Positions 32,370-41,913 of a stretch of 64,000 nucleotides of DNA are shown here, piece by piece (the first letter of the stretch is position 1; the number at the start of each line of letters is the position of its first letter). The notes under the pieces are model-generated. The model was not told the origin of the DNA. It did not search any database and was given only the letters and a program-made list of their open reading frames with translations. The stretch is from Alkaliphilus metalliredigens QYMF. Its GTDB lineage: Bacteria > Bacillota > Clostridia > Peptostreptococcales > Natronincolaceae. The stretch covers positions 434,001-498,000 of the forward strand of contig NC_009633.1 in NCBI RefSeq assembly GCF_000016985.1, read 5' to 3'. The translations under genes were made by a program, and so were the position numbers.

Positions 32370-33371
32370 ATGACAACCATACAGAAAGTAGCTAAAGAAG
32401 CAGGTGTATCCGTAGCGACGGTATCAAGAGTATTGAATAAAAGTGATCGCGTTGCACCAAAGACAAAAAGTATAGTTGAAGAGACAATAAAAAGATTAAA
32501 GTATCAGCCAAATATGCTTGGAAGAAATCTGAGAAGGTCTGAAAGTCGAATGATTTTAGCACTGCTACCAAGTATTTCAAACCCTTTTTATACGATGATT
32601 ATCAAGGGAATAGAGGATGTTGCAAGAGAAAATGAGTATAATGTTTTACTTTGTCAAACAAATTCCGAATTAGAAAGAGAATTGGTATATATTAATCTAT
32701 TAAAACAACGATTAGCAGATGGACTGATTTCTTTAGACCCAACAATAAATATTAATGTATTAAGGGGGGTGTCACAGGATTATCCCATTGTTCAGTCTTG
32801 TGAGTATTCAGAAGAGTTAAATTTACCATATGTGACCATAGACAATTTTCAAGCTGGCTATCAGGCAGTAAAACACTTAATTTCTATTGGGAAAAAGAAA
32901 ATTGCCCTTATCAATTCTGATAATAAATTTATTTATGCCAGACTAAGACAAAAAGGGTATTTAAAAGCCCTTGAAGAAGCTGGACTTGGGATTAATGAAG
33001 ATTTTATTATCAATGGAGAAAATGATTTTGAATCAGGGCAAAAAAGTATGCAACAACTCTTAGCACGCAAAGACAGACCAGATGCTGTTTTCCTGGTTTC
33101 TGATGTTTTAGCAATTGGTGCCCTGAAAACCATTAGAGATATGAAGTTATCTGTACCGGAGGATATTGCAGTGGTGGGATTTGATAATATTGAATTTGCC
33201 ATTAGGATGAATCCAGCTTTGACAACCATTGCGCAACCAATGTACGAAATAGGGCGTGAATCCTGTAGATTATTGATTAATCGGATAGTGAATAAAGATG
33301 TAGAGATTGAAAAAATCATTATGGACTTTGAACTCATTATAAGAGAATCGACAATGAAACAGGTGGAATAA
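32370..33371 (+). CDS. LacI/GalR family transcriptional regulator
   Basis: 333 residues. The N-terminal helix-turn-helix (TIQKVAKEAGVSVATVSRVL) and hinge (YQPNMLGRNLR) are standard. The ligand domain shows SISNPFYTMIIKGIEDVARE and a distal segment ending VGFDNIEFA. It stands at the head of a sugar ABC operon and almost certainly controls it; the operators found upstream support self-control as well. The ligand is unknown. Confidence 0.93.
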   Translation: MTTIQKVAKEAGVSVATVSRVLNKSDRVAPKTKSIVEETIKRLKYQPNMLGRNLRRSESRMILALLPSISNPFYTMIIKGIEDVARENEYNVLLCQTNSELERELVYINLLKQRLADGLISLDPTININVLRGVSQDYPIVQSCEYSEELNLPYVTIDNFQAGYQAVKHLISIGKKKIALINSDNKFIYARLRQKGYLKALEEAGLGINEDFIINGENDFESGQKSMQQLLARKDRPDAVFLVSDVLAIGALKTIRDMKLSVPEDIAVVGFDNIEFAIRMNPALTTIAQPMYEIGRESCRLLINRIVNKDVEIEKIIMDFELIIRESTMKQVE

Positions 33372-33430
33372 CAGAAATTTGTTTACAAAGCGTTATGCTT
33401 TTGTAATAAAAAAAAAGATGGAGGGTTAAT

Positions 33431-34453
33431 ATGAAAAAGATACGAATCATGCTACTTATGCTAATTCTAGTTGTTTTAATCGTAGGTTGTGGTCAACAAG
33501 ACACAGGTACTGGAGTAGAAGATGGTAAAGTACTTGGTGTTGTTATGCCAAATGCAACCCACGGGTTTTTAGGCGAGAGTATTCAACATGCTGAAGCAGC
33601 AACTAAGCTTTATGCAGAGGAATATGGATTTGAATATCAATTTCTTACCTCTGCAGAGTCTTCAGAACAAAATAATCAACTAGATACATTAATCAATCAA
33701 AATGTAGATGCCATTGTTCTATGGCCACATAATGGCGATGAAGTAAGATCGGGTGCTCAGAATGTTATGGATGCAGGGATTCCTCTTATTGTATATGATC
33801 GACTCATTGATGGATTTGAACCTACCATGGAGGTTATGGGAGATAATTTTACAATTGGAGAAGAAACTGGTGAATACTTAAATCAGTACTTTGCCAATGA
33901 ATTAGCTGCAGGAGAAGTGCATATTCTTGAATTCAAGGGAGATAACTCTACAGTACCTCAGCAAAGATCAGATGGCTTGAAAAGAACGGCACATGAAAAT
34001 ATTGTGATTGTACAAGAATTTAGTACTGGATGGCAGAGAGCCACAGCTCAAGAGCAAATGGAAACATTTTTAACAGCCAGTAGTGTTGAAGAGATTGAAG
34101 CCATTAAAGCCATTTTCACCCATGACGATGAAGTTGTTTTAGGTGTATTAGATGCAATTATGGATTATAACGGTCCTGCGCAACTTGATATACGTTTAGC
34201 AACAGGCGTAGGTGGTAGAAGAGAAAATCTAGATACTTTCAAACCAATAAAAGAGGGTTATGCTATTGATCAAGTTACTTACTTGTTCTCCCCAACAATG
34301 GTTAGGGATGCAGTGGAGTATGGTGCTAAAATTTTAAATGGAGAGTCGTTTTCAGGCTTATATTTAATTGATACGATGAAAATTGATGAAAGTAATGAAG
34401 TTGAGTTTAGAGGATCCGATATCTATAAAATCAGATACGAGAGCGACTTATAG
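33431..34453 (+). CDS. Sugar ABC transporter, substrate-binding lipoprotein (RbsB-type)
   Basis: 340 residues. A signal peptide ends in the lipobox LIVGCGQQ (Cys at about residue 20). The type I periplasmic fold has LDTLINQNVDAIVLWPHNGD, GIPLIVYDRLIDG and FTHDDEVVLGVLDAI. It delivers a sugar to the RbsA/RbsC-like pair downstream; xylose- and multiple-sugar-type binders look alike, so the substrate is open. GGAGGG precedes ATG 33431. Confidence 0.92.
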   Translation: MKKIRIMLLMLILVVLIVGCGQQDTGTGVEDGKVLGVVMPNATHGFLGESIQHAEAATKLYAEEYGFEYQFLTSAESSEQNNQLDTLINQNVDAIVLWPHNGDEVRSGAQNVMDAGIPLIVYDRLIDGFEPTMEVMGDNFTIGEETGEYLNQYFANELAAGEVHILEFKGDNSTVPQQRSDGLKRTAHENIVIVQEFSTGWQRATAQEQMETFLTASSVEEIEAIKAIFTHDDEVVLGVLDAIMDYNGPAQLDIRLATGVGGRRENLDTFKPIKEGYAIDQVTYLFSPTMVRDAVEYGAKILNGESFSGLYLIDTMKIDESNEVEFRGSDIYKIRYESDL

Positions 34454-34460
34454 ATTTAAC

Positions 34461-34490
34461 AAGAGTTGACCATGAAAATGGTCGACTCTT
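34461..34490 (+). other. Intercistronic hairpin after the binding-protein gene
   Basis: AAGAGTTGACCAT pairs with ATGGTCGACTCTT (one G-T pair) around GAAA, without a T run. Such stems protect the 3' end of binding-protein messages and cause higher expression than of the downstream genes. Confidence 0.7.
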
Positions 34491-34516
34491 ATACTATAAA
34501 CAGGGGGGATGTTAAG

Positions 34517-36028
34517 ATGTTTTTACAAATGAAAAACATCTCAAAAAATTTTGGTCCTGTAAAAGCTTTGCAAGACGTATCGTTAGAAGTAGGGCCTGGG
34601 GAAATACATGGCCTGATGGGAGAGAATGGTGCTGGAAAATCAACACTCATGAATATCCTAGCAGGTGCTATGCAGCCGACTTCAGGAGAAATATATTTTA
34701 ATGATAACAAAATCCATCAAATGACAACGATTAAGGCCACAGAAATAGGCATTAGATTTATTCATCAAGAATTGAATGTGATAAATGACTTGAAGGTTTA
34801 TGAAAATTTATTTCTTCGTGAGGAAATTGTAAAAAACTTTTTTTTACTAGATCACAAAAAAATGATTGAGAAGTCTGCAGAAATTTTCAAGGGTATGCAA
34901 ATTGACATCGACCCAAATCAGATGGTAAGTGAATTAGATACATCTAGAAAGCAATTGGTGGAAATAGCGAAAGCACTTTTGTTTCAATCTAAATTAATTA
35001 TTATGGATGAACCAACAACAGCCCTTACCAACAATGAAATAGAGAACTTATTTTCAATAATGAGGACCCTAAAAAAAGAAGGGGTAAGCATTATTTATAT
35101 TTCTCACAAAATGCCGGAATTATTTAGTATTTGTGATAATTTCACAGTATTGAGAGACGGAAAGTTTATTAGTAGTGGTGCATTTAAACAGATTGACGAG
35201 GAAGAAGCGACAAAAATGTTAGTAGGAAGAAGTATATCTAATATGGCATTTCAGAGAAACGATGTAATGGATGAGACAGTAATGGCAGTAGAGAATCTCA
35301 GTTGTGAACCTTTTTTTAAAGATATCAATTTCAGCTTAAATAAAGGAGAGGTAATTGCGATTACAGGATTGCATGGAGACGGTAGAGGTGAGTTAGCGGA
35401 GGCCTTATTTGGTGCAAGAAAAGTGACAAGTGGGAAAGTAATCGTCAATGGAAAGGCACTTACCCTTTCTAATATTAGGAAGGTGATGAAGGCAGGTATC
35501 GGGATGGTGCCTAGAAATCGAAAAGAACGATCCATTATTCTTGATATGAGTATTAAAGATAATTTATCTATGGCTTATTTTACAACCCATCATAAAAAAG
35601 TAAGAGTAAACAAGAAAGAAGAAATGGAAAGATTCGAGCGTAATCGGAAACTCACTGACATTAAGGCCAGTGATCCCAATAACCTGATCACTTCTTTAAG
35701 TGGAGGGAATCAGCAAAAGGTAATCATTGCTAGGTGGTTAGAATTAGGTTCTGATATATACATTTTAGACAATCCAACCCAAGGAATTGATGTAGGTGCC
35801 AAATATGAAATTTATAGATTAATCAATGAACTAACAAAACACAAAAAAAGTGTGATTATATTTAGTGCAGAATTCTCCGAAATTCAAAAGGTTGCTGATC
35901 GCTGTTTGGTAATGTATAAAGGTAGAATTAACGCGGAACTCAAGCAAAATGAGATGACAGAAGTGAAGGTTATGTATTATGCCACAGGGTCTAATATGGA
36001 GGGTGTAAAATGCGCATCGAAAATATAA
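34517..36028 (+). CDS. Sugar ABC transporter ATP-binding protein (RbsA/MglA-type)
   Basis: 503 residues from ATG 34517 (AGGGGGG upstream); the longer frame from 34466 begins inside the hairpin. Two ABC cassettes: the first has Walker A GENGAGKST and LIIMDEPTTALT; the second has a degenerate Walker A (GLHGDGRGELAEALFG) and signature SLSGGNQQKV with Walker B IYILDNPTQGIDVGAK. The asymmetry is typical of sugar importers. It overlaps the permease gene by 19 bases. Confidence 0.93.
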   Translation: MFLQMKNISKNFGPVKALQDVSLEVGPGEIHGLMGENGAGKSTLMNILAGAMQPTSGEIYFNDNKIHQMTTIKATEIGIRFIHQELNVINDLKVYENLFLREEIVKNFFLLDHKKMIEKSAEIFKGMQIDIDPNQMVSELDTSRKQLVEIAKALLFQSKLIIMDEPTTALTNNEIENLFSIMRTLKKEGVSIIYISHKMPELFSICDNFTVLRDGKFISSGAFKQIDEEEATKMLVGRSISNMAFQRNDVMDETVMAVENLSCEPFFKDINFSLNKGEVIAITGLHGDGRGELAEALFGARKVTSGKVIVNGKALTLSNIRKVMKAGIGMVPRNRKERSIILDMSIKDNLSMAYFTTHHKKVRVNKKEEMERFERNRKLTDIKASDPNNLITSLSGGNQQKVIIARWLELGSDIYILDNPTQGIDVGAKYEIYRLINELTKHKKSVIIFSAEFSEIQKVADRCLVMYKGRINAELKQNEMTEVKVMYYATGSNMEGVKCASKI

Positions 36029-36987
36029 TAAAATCAACTAATAAAAAAGATTTAAAAAAGATCTTTAGAGAATATTCTTATGTGTTTTCATTTATCATTT
36101 TAGTCATGATTGCAATCGCTGTAAACAATCGATTTTTAACCTATAACAATCTATCTACCATTGTGATGCAATCAAGTATTAAAGGAATTATTGCCCTTGG
36201 CATGACCTTAGTCATTATCTCAGGAGAGATTGATTTGTCAGTGGGTTCTACATGTGCTTTTGTAGCAGGGCTTGGTGTCGTGGTTCTTAATTCAACTGAA
36301 AATATTTTCATCATGCTTGTGTTTTGTATGGCTTTTGGAACCTTATTAGGAACAGTCAATGGCTTGTTAATCACCAAGGGTAAAATTGCTTCCTTTATCG
36401 TTACCTTAGCAACCATGAGTGCTTATCGATCCATTGTTGTTCAATTAGGACAAGGAGGGCCATTTAACGTTAGCAGTGAAATGTATCCCTCTTTTAGAAT
36501 GATCGCTTCTGGTAAGATTTTAGGTGTTCCCAATTTAGCCATCATCTTCATTTTTATTTCAGTAGCCATGGCATTTTTAATGAGGGAAACTAAGTTTGGT
36601 AAGTATGTCTATGCAGTAGGGTCCAATAGTAATGCTGCAAAGCTTACGGGGGTTAATGTAGAACGAATTAAAATGTTAAGTTTTTCAATAACAGGGTTAC
36701 TAACAGGTATTTCGGCTTTTTTATTATCTGCAAGATTAACCTCAATTACCGCTGCTAATGTTGCCATGGCTTTTGAACTTGACGCCATTGCTGCAGTTGC
36801 TATCGGTGGTACGGCAATGAGTGGTGGGCGCGGTAGAATTTTTGGTACTTTTTTAGGAATCATAATGCTTCAAATGATTGAAGGGATTTTAATAGCTGCT
36901 AAAATACCACCGTTTTTAAATGGCTTGGTTAAAGGCGTTATTATAGTCGTAGCAGTATTATTGCAAAGGAAAAAATCAGGAGAATAA
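36010..36987 (+). CDS. Sugar ABC transporter permease (RbsC-type)
   Basis: 325 residues with about nine to ten hydrophobic segments. ALGMTLVIISGEIDLSVGS and, near the end, AIAAVAIGGTAMSGGRGRIF (the ATPase-contact loop) are the RbsC hallmarks. Start ATG 36010 has GGAGGG 8 bases upstream, inside the ATPase gene. A single permease gene implies a homodimer. Confidence 0.93.
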   Translation: MRIENIIKSTNKKDLKKIFREYSYVFSFIILVMIAIAVNNRFLTYNNLSTIVMQSSIKGIIALGMTLVIISGEIDLSVGSTCAFVAGLGVVVLNSTENIFIMLVFCMAFGTLLGTVNGLLITKGKIASFIVTLATMSAYRSIVVQLGQGGPFNVSSEMYPSFRMIASGKILGVPNLAIIFIFISVAMAFLMRETKFGKYVYAVGSNSNAAKLTGVNVERIKMLSFSITGLLTGISAFLLSARLTSITAANVAMAFELDAIAAVAIGGTAMSGGRGRIFGTFLGIIMLQMIEGILIAAKIPPFLNGLVKGVIIVVAVLLQRKKSGE

Positions 36988-37008
36988 TGACTAAGGAGGT
37001 ATAAGGAT

Positions 37009-37944
37009 ATGAAGTTAGGTTTTTTGACTGGTGCACTGGGGGATATACCCTTAAAAGAAAAAATAGAATGGGCACATCAATCAAAATTTGATTGTATTGA
37101 AATCTCGTGTTGGCCCAAAATGAATAGCAGAGATTATTCTGCAAGTGATATTGATGTAGATCACTTTACACAAGAGGATGCAGATGAATTAAATGAATTC
37201 TTGAAGGAAAAAAATATGTTCATCTCTTCACTGGCATATTACGATAATCATTTGCATGAGGATCTAAATCTTAGAAAAAGCTATCATGATCATTTGAAAA
37301 AGGTAATCAATGCTGCAAGCATGTTAGGTGTTGAATTAGTAGGTACATTTGTAGGCAGACACCAAGGACTCAGTATCGTAGAAAATTTTCAAGAATTTAA
37401 AGTTGTTTTTTCTGATATTTTAGACTTTGCACAAGAGAAAAATGTAAAAATAATCATTGAAAATTGTCCAATGCCAGTTTGGCATGAAGATGGATTGGCT
37501 GGAACCATTTCTTATTCACCGGAGCTATGGGATGAAATGTTTAAGATATTTCCACATAAACACTTTGGATTAAATTTTGATCCATCTCATTTGGTATGGC
37601 TTCAAATCGATTATATTAAAGCACTAAAGGATTATAAAGAAAGAATACTCCATATCCATGCCAAGGATACAAAAATGATTAGAGAAAACCTCAACCGTTA
37701 TGGGATATATGGAAAACAGCTCCATAAAATGGATCCTTTTGATTTAGGATGGGTTGAAGCGAAGCTGCCTGGAAATGGAGACGTTGATTGGAACAATTTC
37801 TTTAAAACACTTAAAGAAATGGACTATAAAGGTGTCGTCAGTATAGAACATGAAGATCCAAGCTATGAGGGGAATTCTGAACTTGTAAAGGAAGGATTAT
37901 TGATAGGCAAAGAAAATCTTGAGAGGGCCATTTCAAGACAATAA
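37009..37944 (+). CDS. Sugar phosphate isomerase/epimerase (TIM-barrel, AP endonuclease 2 fold)
   Basis: 311 residues. IEISCWPKMNSRD, VKIIIENCPMPVWHED, FGLNFDPSHLVWLQIDYI, RILHIHAKDTKM and GVVSIEHEDPSYEG place the metal-binding Glu, Asp, His and Glu of the xylose-isomerase-like superfamily. It would interconvert the sugar imported by the ABC system, or its oxidised form. GGAGG lies before ATG 37009. Confidence 0.88.
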   Translation: MKLGFLTGALGDIPLKEKIEWAHQSKFDCIEISCWPKMNSRDYSASDIDVDHFTQEDADELNEFLKEKNMFISSLAYYDNHLHEDLNLRKSYHDHLKKVINAASMLGVELVGTFVGRHQGLSIVENFQEFKVVFSDILDFAQEKNVKIIIENCPMPVWHEDGLAGTISYSPELWDEMFKIFPHKHFGLNFDPSHLVWLQIDYIKALKDYKERILHIHAKDTKMIRENLNRYGIYGKQLHKMDPFDLGWVEAKLPGNGDVDWNNFFKTLKEMDYKGVVSIEHEDPSYEGNSELVKEGLLIGKENLERAISRQ

Positions 37945-37968
37945 TATGAAATAGAAGGGAGGAAGTGG

Positions 37969-39018
37969 ATGAAAATGAAAATAAGAGTGGGTATTGTAGG
38001 ATGTGGTTCTATCGCAAAGTTTAGACATGCCCCGGAATATCATGAGAATCCAAATGTTGAGATTGAAGGATTCTATGACCACAATGTAGAGCGAGCTGAA
38101 GCACTTGCAAAAATATATGGGGGTAAAGTCTACAGCGATTACTTAGATCTAATTCAAGATAAAACCATAGATGCCATCAGTGATTGTAGTACAAATGAGA
38201 CACATCATATCGTCACTTCTGCTGCTTTAAAAAATAATAAATCTGTTTTGTGTGAAAAACCAATGACAACAACAGTGGAAAATGCGAACATGATACTTGA
38301 AACAAAAAAGAATTCTAAGGGAATTTTGATGATAGATCACAATCAAAGATTAACCAGTGCCCATATACGAGCTAAAGCAATATTGAAGAGCGGTGAACTG
38401 GGAAAAGTGATTACATTTACTACGACCTTTGGCCATAAGGGCCCTGAATATTGGGGAGCAGATAAAAGTAAGAATACTTGGTTTTTTAATAAAAACAGAT
38501 CAGTATTAGGGGTAACAGGAGACTTAGGGATTCATAAAGTGGATTTATTAAGATTTTTACTGGAGGATGAAATCGTTGAAGTAAGTGCAATGGCTGGAAG
38601 CTTGAATAAAAGAAATGCAAATAACGATTTGATTGACGTGCCAGATAATATGGTATGCCTGTTAAGAACGGAAAAAGGGAATATAGGTACTGCCGCCTTT
38701 AGTTGGTCATATTATGGAGACGAAGATAATAGTACGAAAATATATTGTGAAAAAGGGACCATGATGATATATGATAATCCTGATTACCAGATTGTAATTA
38801 ACAAAATGGGCAAAGAAAAAATTTGTTATGAATTAGAACAAATCCAATCCAATGATAACCAAACTTCAACTGGTGTTATTGATGAGTTTATTGATGCGAT
38901 AATCAGTAATAGAGAGCCTGTGGTGACTGGAGAAGATGGTATCATGGCATTGAAAATAGTGGAGGCGGCTATGTTGGCAGCTGAAACAAACCAAACCATA
39001 AAAATTGATTTACGATAA
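37969..39018 (+). CDS. Gfo/Idh/MocA family oxidoreductase
   Basis: 349 residues. The Rossmann motif VGIVGCGSIAKFRHAPEY binds NAD(P); CEKPMTTTVENANMIL is the family EKP motif; GDLGIHKVDLLRFLL contains the catalytic Asp/His region. Together with the isomerase it suggests an oxidation-isomerisation route for a sugar or inositol-like polyol. AGGGAGG precedes the start. Confidence 0.92.
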   Translation: MKMKIRVGIVGCGSIAKFRHAPEYHENPNVEIEGFYDHNVERAEALAKIYGGKVYSDYLDLIQDKTIDAISDCSTNETHHIVTSAALKNNKSVLCEKPMTTTVENANMILETKKNSKGILMIDHNQRLTSAHIRAKAILKSGELGKVITFTTTFGHKGPEYWGADKSKNTWFFNKNRSVLGVTGDLGIHKVDLLRFLLEDEIVEVSAMAGSLNKRNANNDLIDVPDNMVCLLRTEKGNIGTAAFSWSYYGDEDNSTKIYCEKGTMMIYDNPDYQIVINKMGKEKICYELEQIQSNDNQTSTGVIDEFIDAIISNREPVVTGEDGIMALKIVEAAMLAAETNQTIKIDLR

Positions 39019-39048
39019 TTTGCCTATAGATGATCATAATGTATGTAA

Positions 39049-39092
39049 AAAAACACCCTTTTGACCAACTGATTATGGTCCCAAGGGTGTTT
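39049..39092 (+). terminator. Terminator of the sugar operon
   Basis: AAAAACACCCTT (39049-39060) pairs with AAGGGTGTTT (39083-39092), with a GACC/GGTC inner stem. Confidence 0.85.
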
Positions 39093-39170
39093 ATAGATTA
39101 GTTGTATGTAACTTTTGTAAGCTCTTCGTTGTTTTTGGAGATTTAGAGGATTGGGTAATAGGTAGCAATT

Positions 39171-39713
39171 TTATTGACTCACTAGTTCACTCAGTTTTTC
39201 TTCAATATAATCCACTAAAAGCTGATCGCCAATCATCACTTTATTTTCTTCGTATAGGTCTGCCTTAACTCTGAAAAAGTTGATGATGAGTTTATTGTCC
39301 TTGATTGTATATTCGTCATGATGTCCTGGAAGGAAAATGACTTCAGGTTCCTCATATTGTGAGTTTACAGCTTTATTGTTTAGTTTATCAATCAGTGCAT
39401 CTAAGTTCAATGTCTTCAATGGTGCGATCATCAAATTTGTATATTCTAAGTCCTCCAGCATCCACATGTTATTATTCCAAAACTTTCGCGCCTTCTTACT
39501 TTCACTATTTAGAAGCTCTCTATTGGATATGGCACTGAGGACCTTGCGTACAGATTCTTGGTTAAACTCCTCATCATAGATGTACTGCATCTCTTCTTGT
39601 TCAGCCATGGTAATGATATATTTTTCTCCTACCTTATCTTTTTCACTTGTGGCCTGCCAATAATAAAGCATACCTTCAATGACATCTAATTTCGTCTTGA
39701 TTCTTTTAATCAT
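39171..39713 (-). CDS. Conserved hypothetical protein (TDE2712-like?)
   Basis: 180 residues from the ATG at 39713-39711, behind AGGGGTG on the minus strand; the longer frame to 39743 lacks a ribosome site. Conserved-looking blocks are MIKRIKTKLDVIEGMLYYW, AEQEEMQYIYDEEF and FWNNNMWMLEDLEY. It resembles proteins that I recall as the TDE2712 group, but I am not certain. No catalytic motif or membrane segment is visible. Confidence 0.65.
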   Translation of the reverse strand: MIKRIKTKLDVIEGMLYYWQATSEKDKVGEKYIITMAEQEEMQYIYDEEFNQESVRKVLSAISNRELLNSESKKARKFWNNNMWMLEDLEYTNLMIAPLKTLNLDALIDKLNNKAVNSQYEEPEVIFLPGHHDEYTIKDNKLIINFFRVKADLYEENKVMIGDQLLVDYIEEKLSELVSQ

Positions 39714-39912
39714 TTTAACACCCCTTGTCCAAGTTAGTATCAAGATTATTATATGGTATATTTATCACAATATCCAGTTACTATGGAAAAGAGTTTTTAG
39801 AAAGGCAAAGAAAGTGATTAGAAGGTTTGTTATTTATATAATGAAGATGAGAATTTTTTTATGCAATTGCCAGCATTTTAGATTATTATATAGGTAAAGG
39901 GAGTTGGTATAT

Positions 39913-40896
39913 GTGGATAATCTAGTGGATATTTTTACTGAGACAATCAAAATGTCAGATGGCCAATCCATTCATCTAAAAAGATGGACACCTAGGGTTT
40001 CTTCTCTAAAGCCAGTGGTCATACAAATTGCCCATGGCATGGCAGAACATATCCAACGTTATGATGAATTTGCTAAGGCATTAGTCAAGGAAGGCTGGAT
40101 TGTTCATGGTCATGACCATAGGGGCCATGGGAGTACAGCAAAAGAGAGCGGGGAGTTAGGATATTTTGCTGATGAAGAGGGTTGGGAACGTGTCATCAAG
40201 GACTTAAATGAAGTGACTAGAAAAATAAAGGCGGAATATCCTGATTCCCAGGTGATCTTGTTTGGACATAGCATGGGATCCTTTTTAGCACGTAGATATG
40301 TTCAACTTTTTCCCCAAGAAGTAGATGCTTTGATCTTAAGTGGAACGGGATGCAGTAAGGGGCTTTTGGGTAGAATAGGGATACAGGTTGCAGCACTAAG
40401 CGAAGTGGTATATGGTAAAAAGAAGCAAAACAAATTGTTAGATAAATTAGCCTTTGGGGGATTTAATGTGCGGTTTGAACCAACTGAAACTAGTTTTGAC
40501 TGGTTAAGCAGGGATCCTCAAATGATCCAAGACTATATAGGGGATCCACTATGTGGATTTATTTTTACCACGGAGGCCTTCTATGACATGTTGAAGGGGA
40601 TCGAAGAGCTACATAAGCAAAAGAATATAGAAAAAACCCCTAAAAACTTGCCTCTTTATATTTTTTCCGGAGAATGTGATCCTGTGGGGGATTATGGAAA
40701 GGGAGTTAAGGTGGTTTATGAAACCTATGTGGGACTTGGGATTGAAGAAGTTCATTATAAGCTTTATCCAGGTGGACGTCATGAGATGTTAAATGAAATT
40801 AACCGTGAAGAGGTGTATAGGGATATCATTGTCTGGATTAAGGATGCCCTGGCTGAGAAAAACCACAGTCTTAGCAATGTACCAAAGATAAAATGA
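39913..40896 (+). CDS. Alpha/beta hydrolase (serine aminopeptidase S33 / monoacylglycerol lipase type)
   Basis: 327 residues from GTG 39913, with AAAGGGAG 9 bases upstream. VIQIAHGMAEHIQRYDEFAK and HDHRGHGSTA form the oxyanion region; nucleophile Ser in VILFGHSMGSFLARRY; Asp in FSGECDPVGDYGKG; His in LYPGGRHEMLNE. The pattern is that of lysophospholipase/monoacylglycerol lipases. The substrate is unknown and neighbours give no clue. Confidence 0.9.
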   Translation: MDNLVDIFTETIKMSDGQSIHLKRWTPRVSSLKPVVIQIAHGMAEHIQRYDEFAKALVKEGWIVHGHDHRGHGSTAKESGELGYFADEEGWERVIKDLNEVTRKIKAEYPDSQVILFGHSMGSFLARRYVQLFPQEVDALILSGTGCSKGLLGRIGIQVAALSEVVYGKKKQNKLLDKLAFGGFNVRFEPTETSFDWLSRDPQMIQDYIGDPLCGFIFTTEAFYDMLKGIEELHKQKNIEKTPKNLPLYIFSGECDPVGDYGKGVKVVYETYVGLGIEEVHYKLYPGGRHEMLNEINREEVYRDIIVWIKDALAEKNHSLSNVPKIK

Positions 40897-40939
40897 GACT
40901 TAACACAAAAACATAGAAGGAGAAGGTGATCGAATCGAC

Positions 40940-41833
40940 ATGGAAAAACCTTATAAAAGAGTAGGAACCCATCATGGGAGATTTCACGCGGATGAGGTAA
41001 TGGCAACGGCAATTTTGATGGAACTATTTGAAATAGAAGTCACAAGAACAAGGGACCCCAAAATATTAAGTAAGCTAGATATTGTGTACGATGTGGGGGG
41101 AGGTGTTTTTGACCATCATGGCATTGAAAAGGTATACAGGGATGACGGCATTCCCTTTGCAGCATGCGGACTGATCTGGAATGAATTTGGGAGAAAGGTT
41201 ATTTCGATGAAAGAGTCCTCTTTGGTTGAAAGTGAGATTGAATTGGTTTTTGAATCTGTGGATAGGGCCCTAATGAAAGGGATCGATGCCATTGATAATG
41301 GGGTCAGAATAGGGGAACAAATCGTAGATCTCATGGATATTTCATCAATTGTATCAATGTTTAATCCACCATGGGATTTGGAAAAATCTGAGAAAGAATG
41401 CTTTGATCGGGCCGTGGCAGTGGCATCATCTGTATTGAATAATACAATTGATCATAAGCTAGCGGTATTAAGGACAAGGATTCCAGTGTCTAAGGCATAT
41501 AAAAGAAGGGAAAATCCTAAGATTCTAGTCTTGGAAAAATCCTGTCCATGGCAGAAGGTCCTTAGTGAGATTGATGAAAGAAACGAAGTGTTGTTCGTGG
41601 TCTATCCTGACAAGGATAATTATGCAATACAGACAGTAAGAGGGGAAGATGGAGAGGACAAAAAATATCTTCCAAAATCCTGGGTAGGGAAAGAAGAAAA
41701 GGAACTGGCTGAGGTAACCGGGGTGGCGGATGCGGTGTTTTGTCACACGGGAAGATTCATTGCGGTGGCCAGAAGATTGGAGAGCATCGTGAAAATGGCT
41801 GAGCTTGCAATAAATGAAGAAGATAAACCTTAG
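40940..41833 (+). CDS. MYG1 family (UPF0160) DHH-like phosphoesterase
   Basis: 297 residues. GTHHGRFHADEVMATAIL, VYDVGGGVFDHHGIE and FAACGLIWNEFG carry the Asp/His metal residues of the MYG1 family, related to DHH phosphoesterases; the eukaryotic member is a 3'-5' RNA exonuclease. A bacterial role is not established. AGAAGGTG precedes the start. Confidence 0.9.
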   Translation: MEKPYKRVGTHHGRFHADEVMATAILMELFEIEVTRTRDPKILSKLDIVYDVGGGVFDHHGIEKVYRDDGIPFAACGLIWNEFGRKVISMKESSLVESEIELVFESVDRALMKGIDAIDNGVRIGEQIVDLMDISSIVSMFNPPWDLEKSEKECFDRAVAVASSVLNNTIDHKLAVLRTRIPVSKAYKRRENPKILVLEKSCPWQKVLSEIDERNEVLFVVYPDKDNYAIQTVRGEDGEDKKYLPKSWVGKEEKELAEVTGVADAVFCHTGRFIAVARRLESIVKMAELAINEEDKP

Positions 41834-41850
41834 TGAGCATAAGAAACGCA

Positions 41851-41904
41851 AAAAACCCCAGTCAATCCACCCTATATGTTACGTAAGGGTTGACTGGGGT
41901 TTTT
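41851..41904. terminator. Strong bidirectional terminator between MYG1 and cobT
   Basis: AAAAACCCCAGTCAA (41851-41865) pairs perfectly with TTGACTGGGGTTTTT (41890-41904), with inner CCCT/AGGG. It serves both convergent genes. Confidence 0.9.
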
Positions 41905-41913
41905 CATAATAAT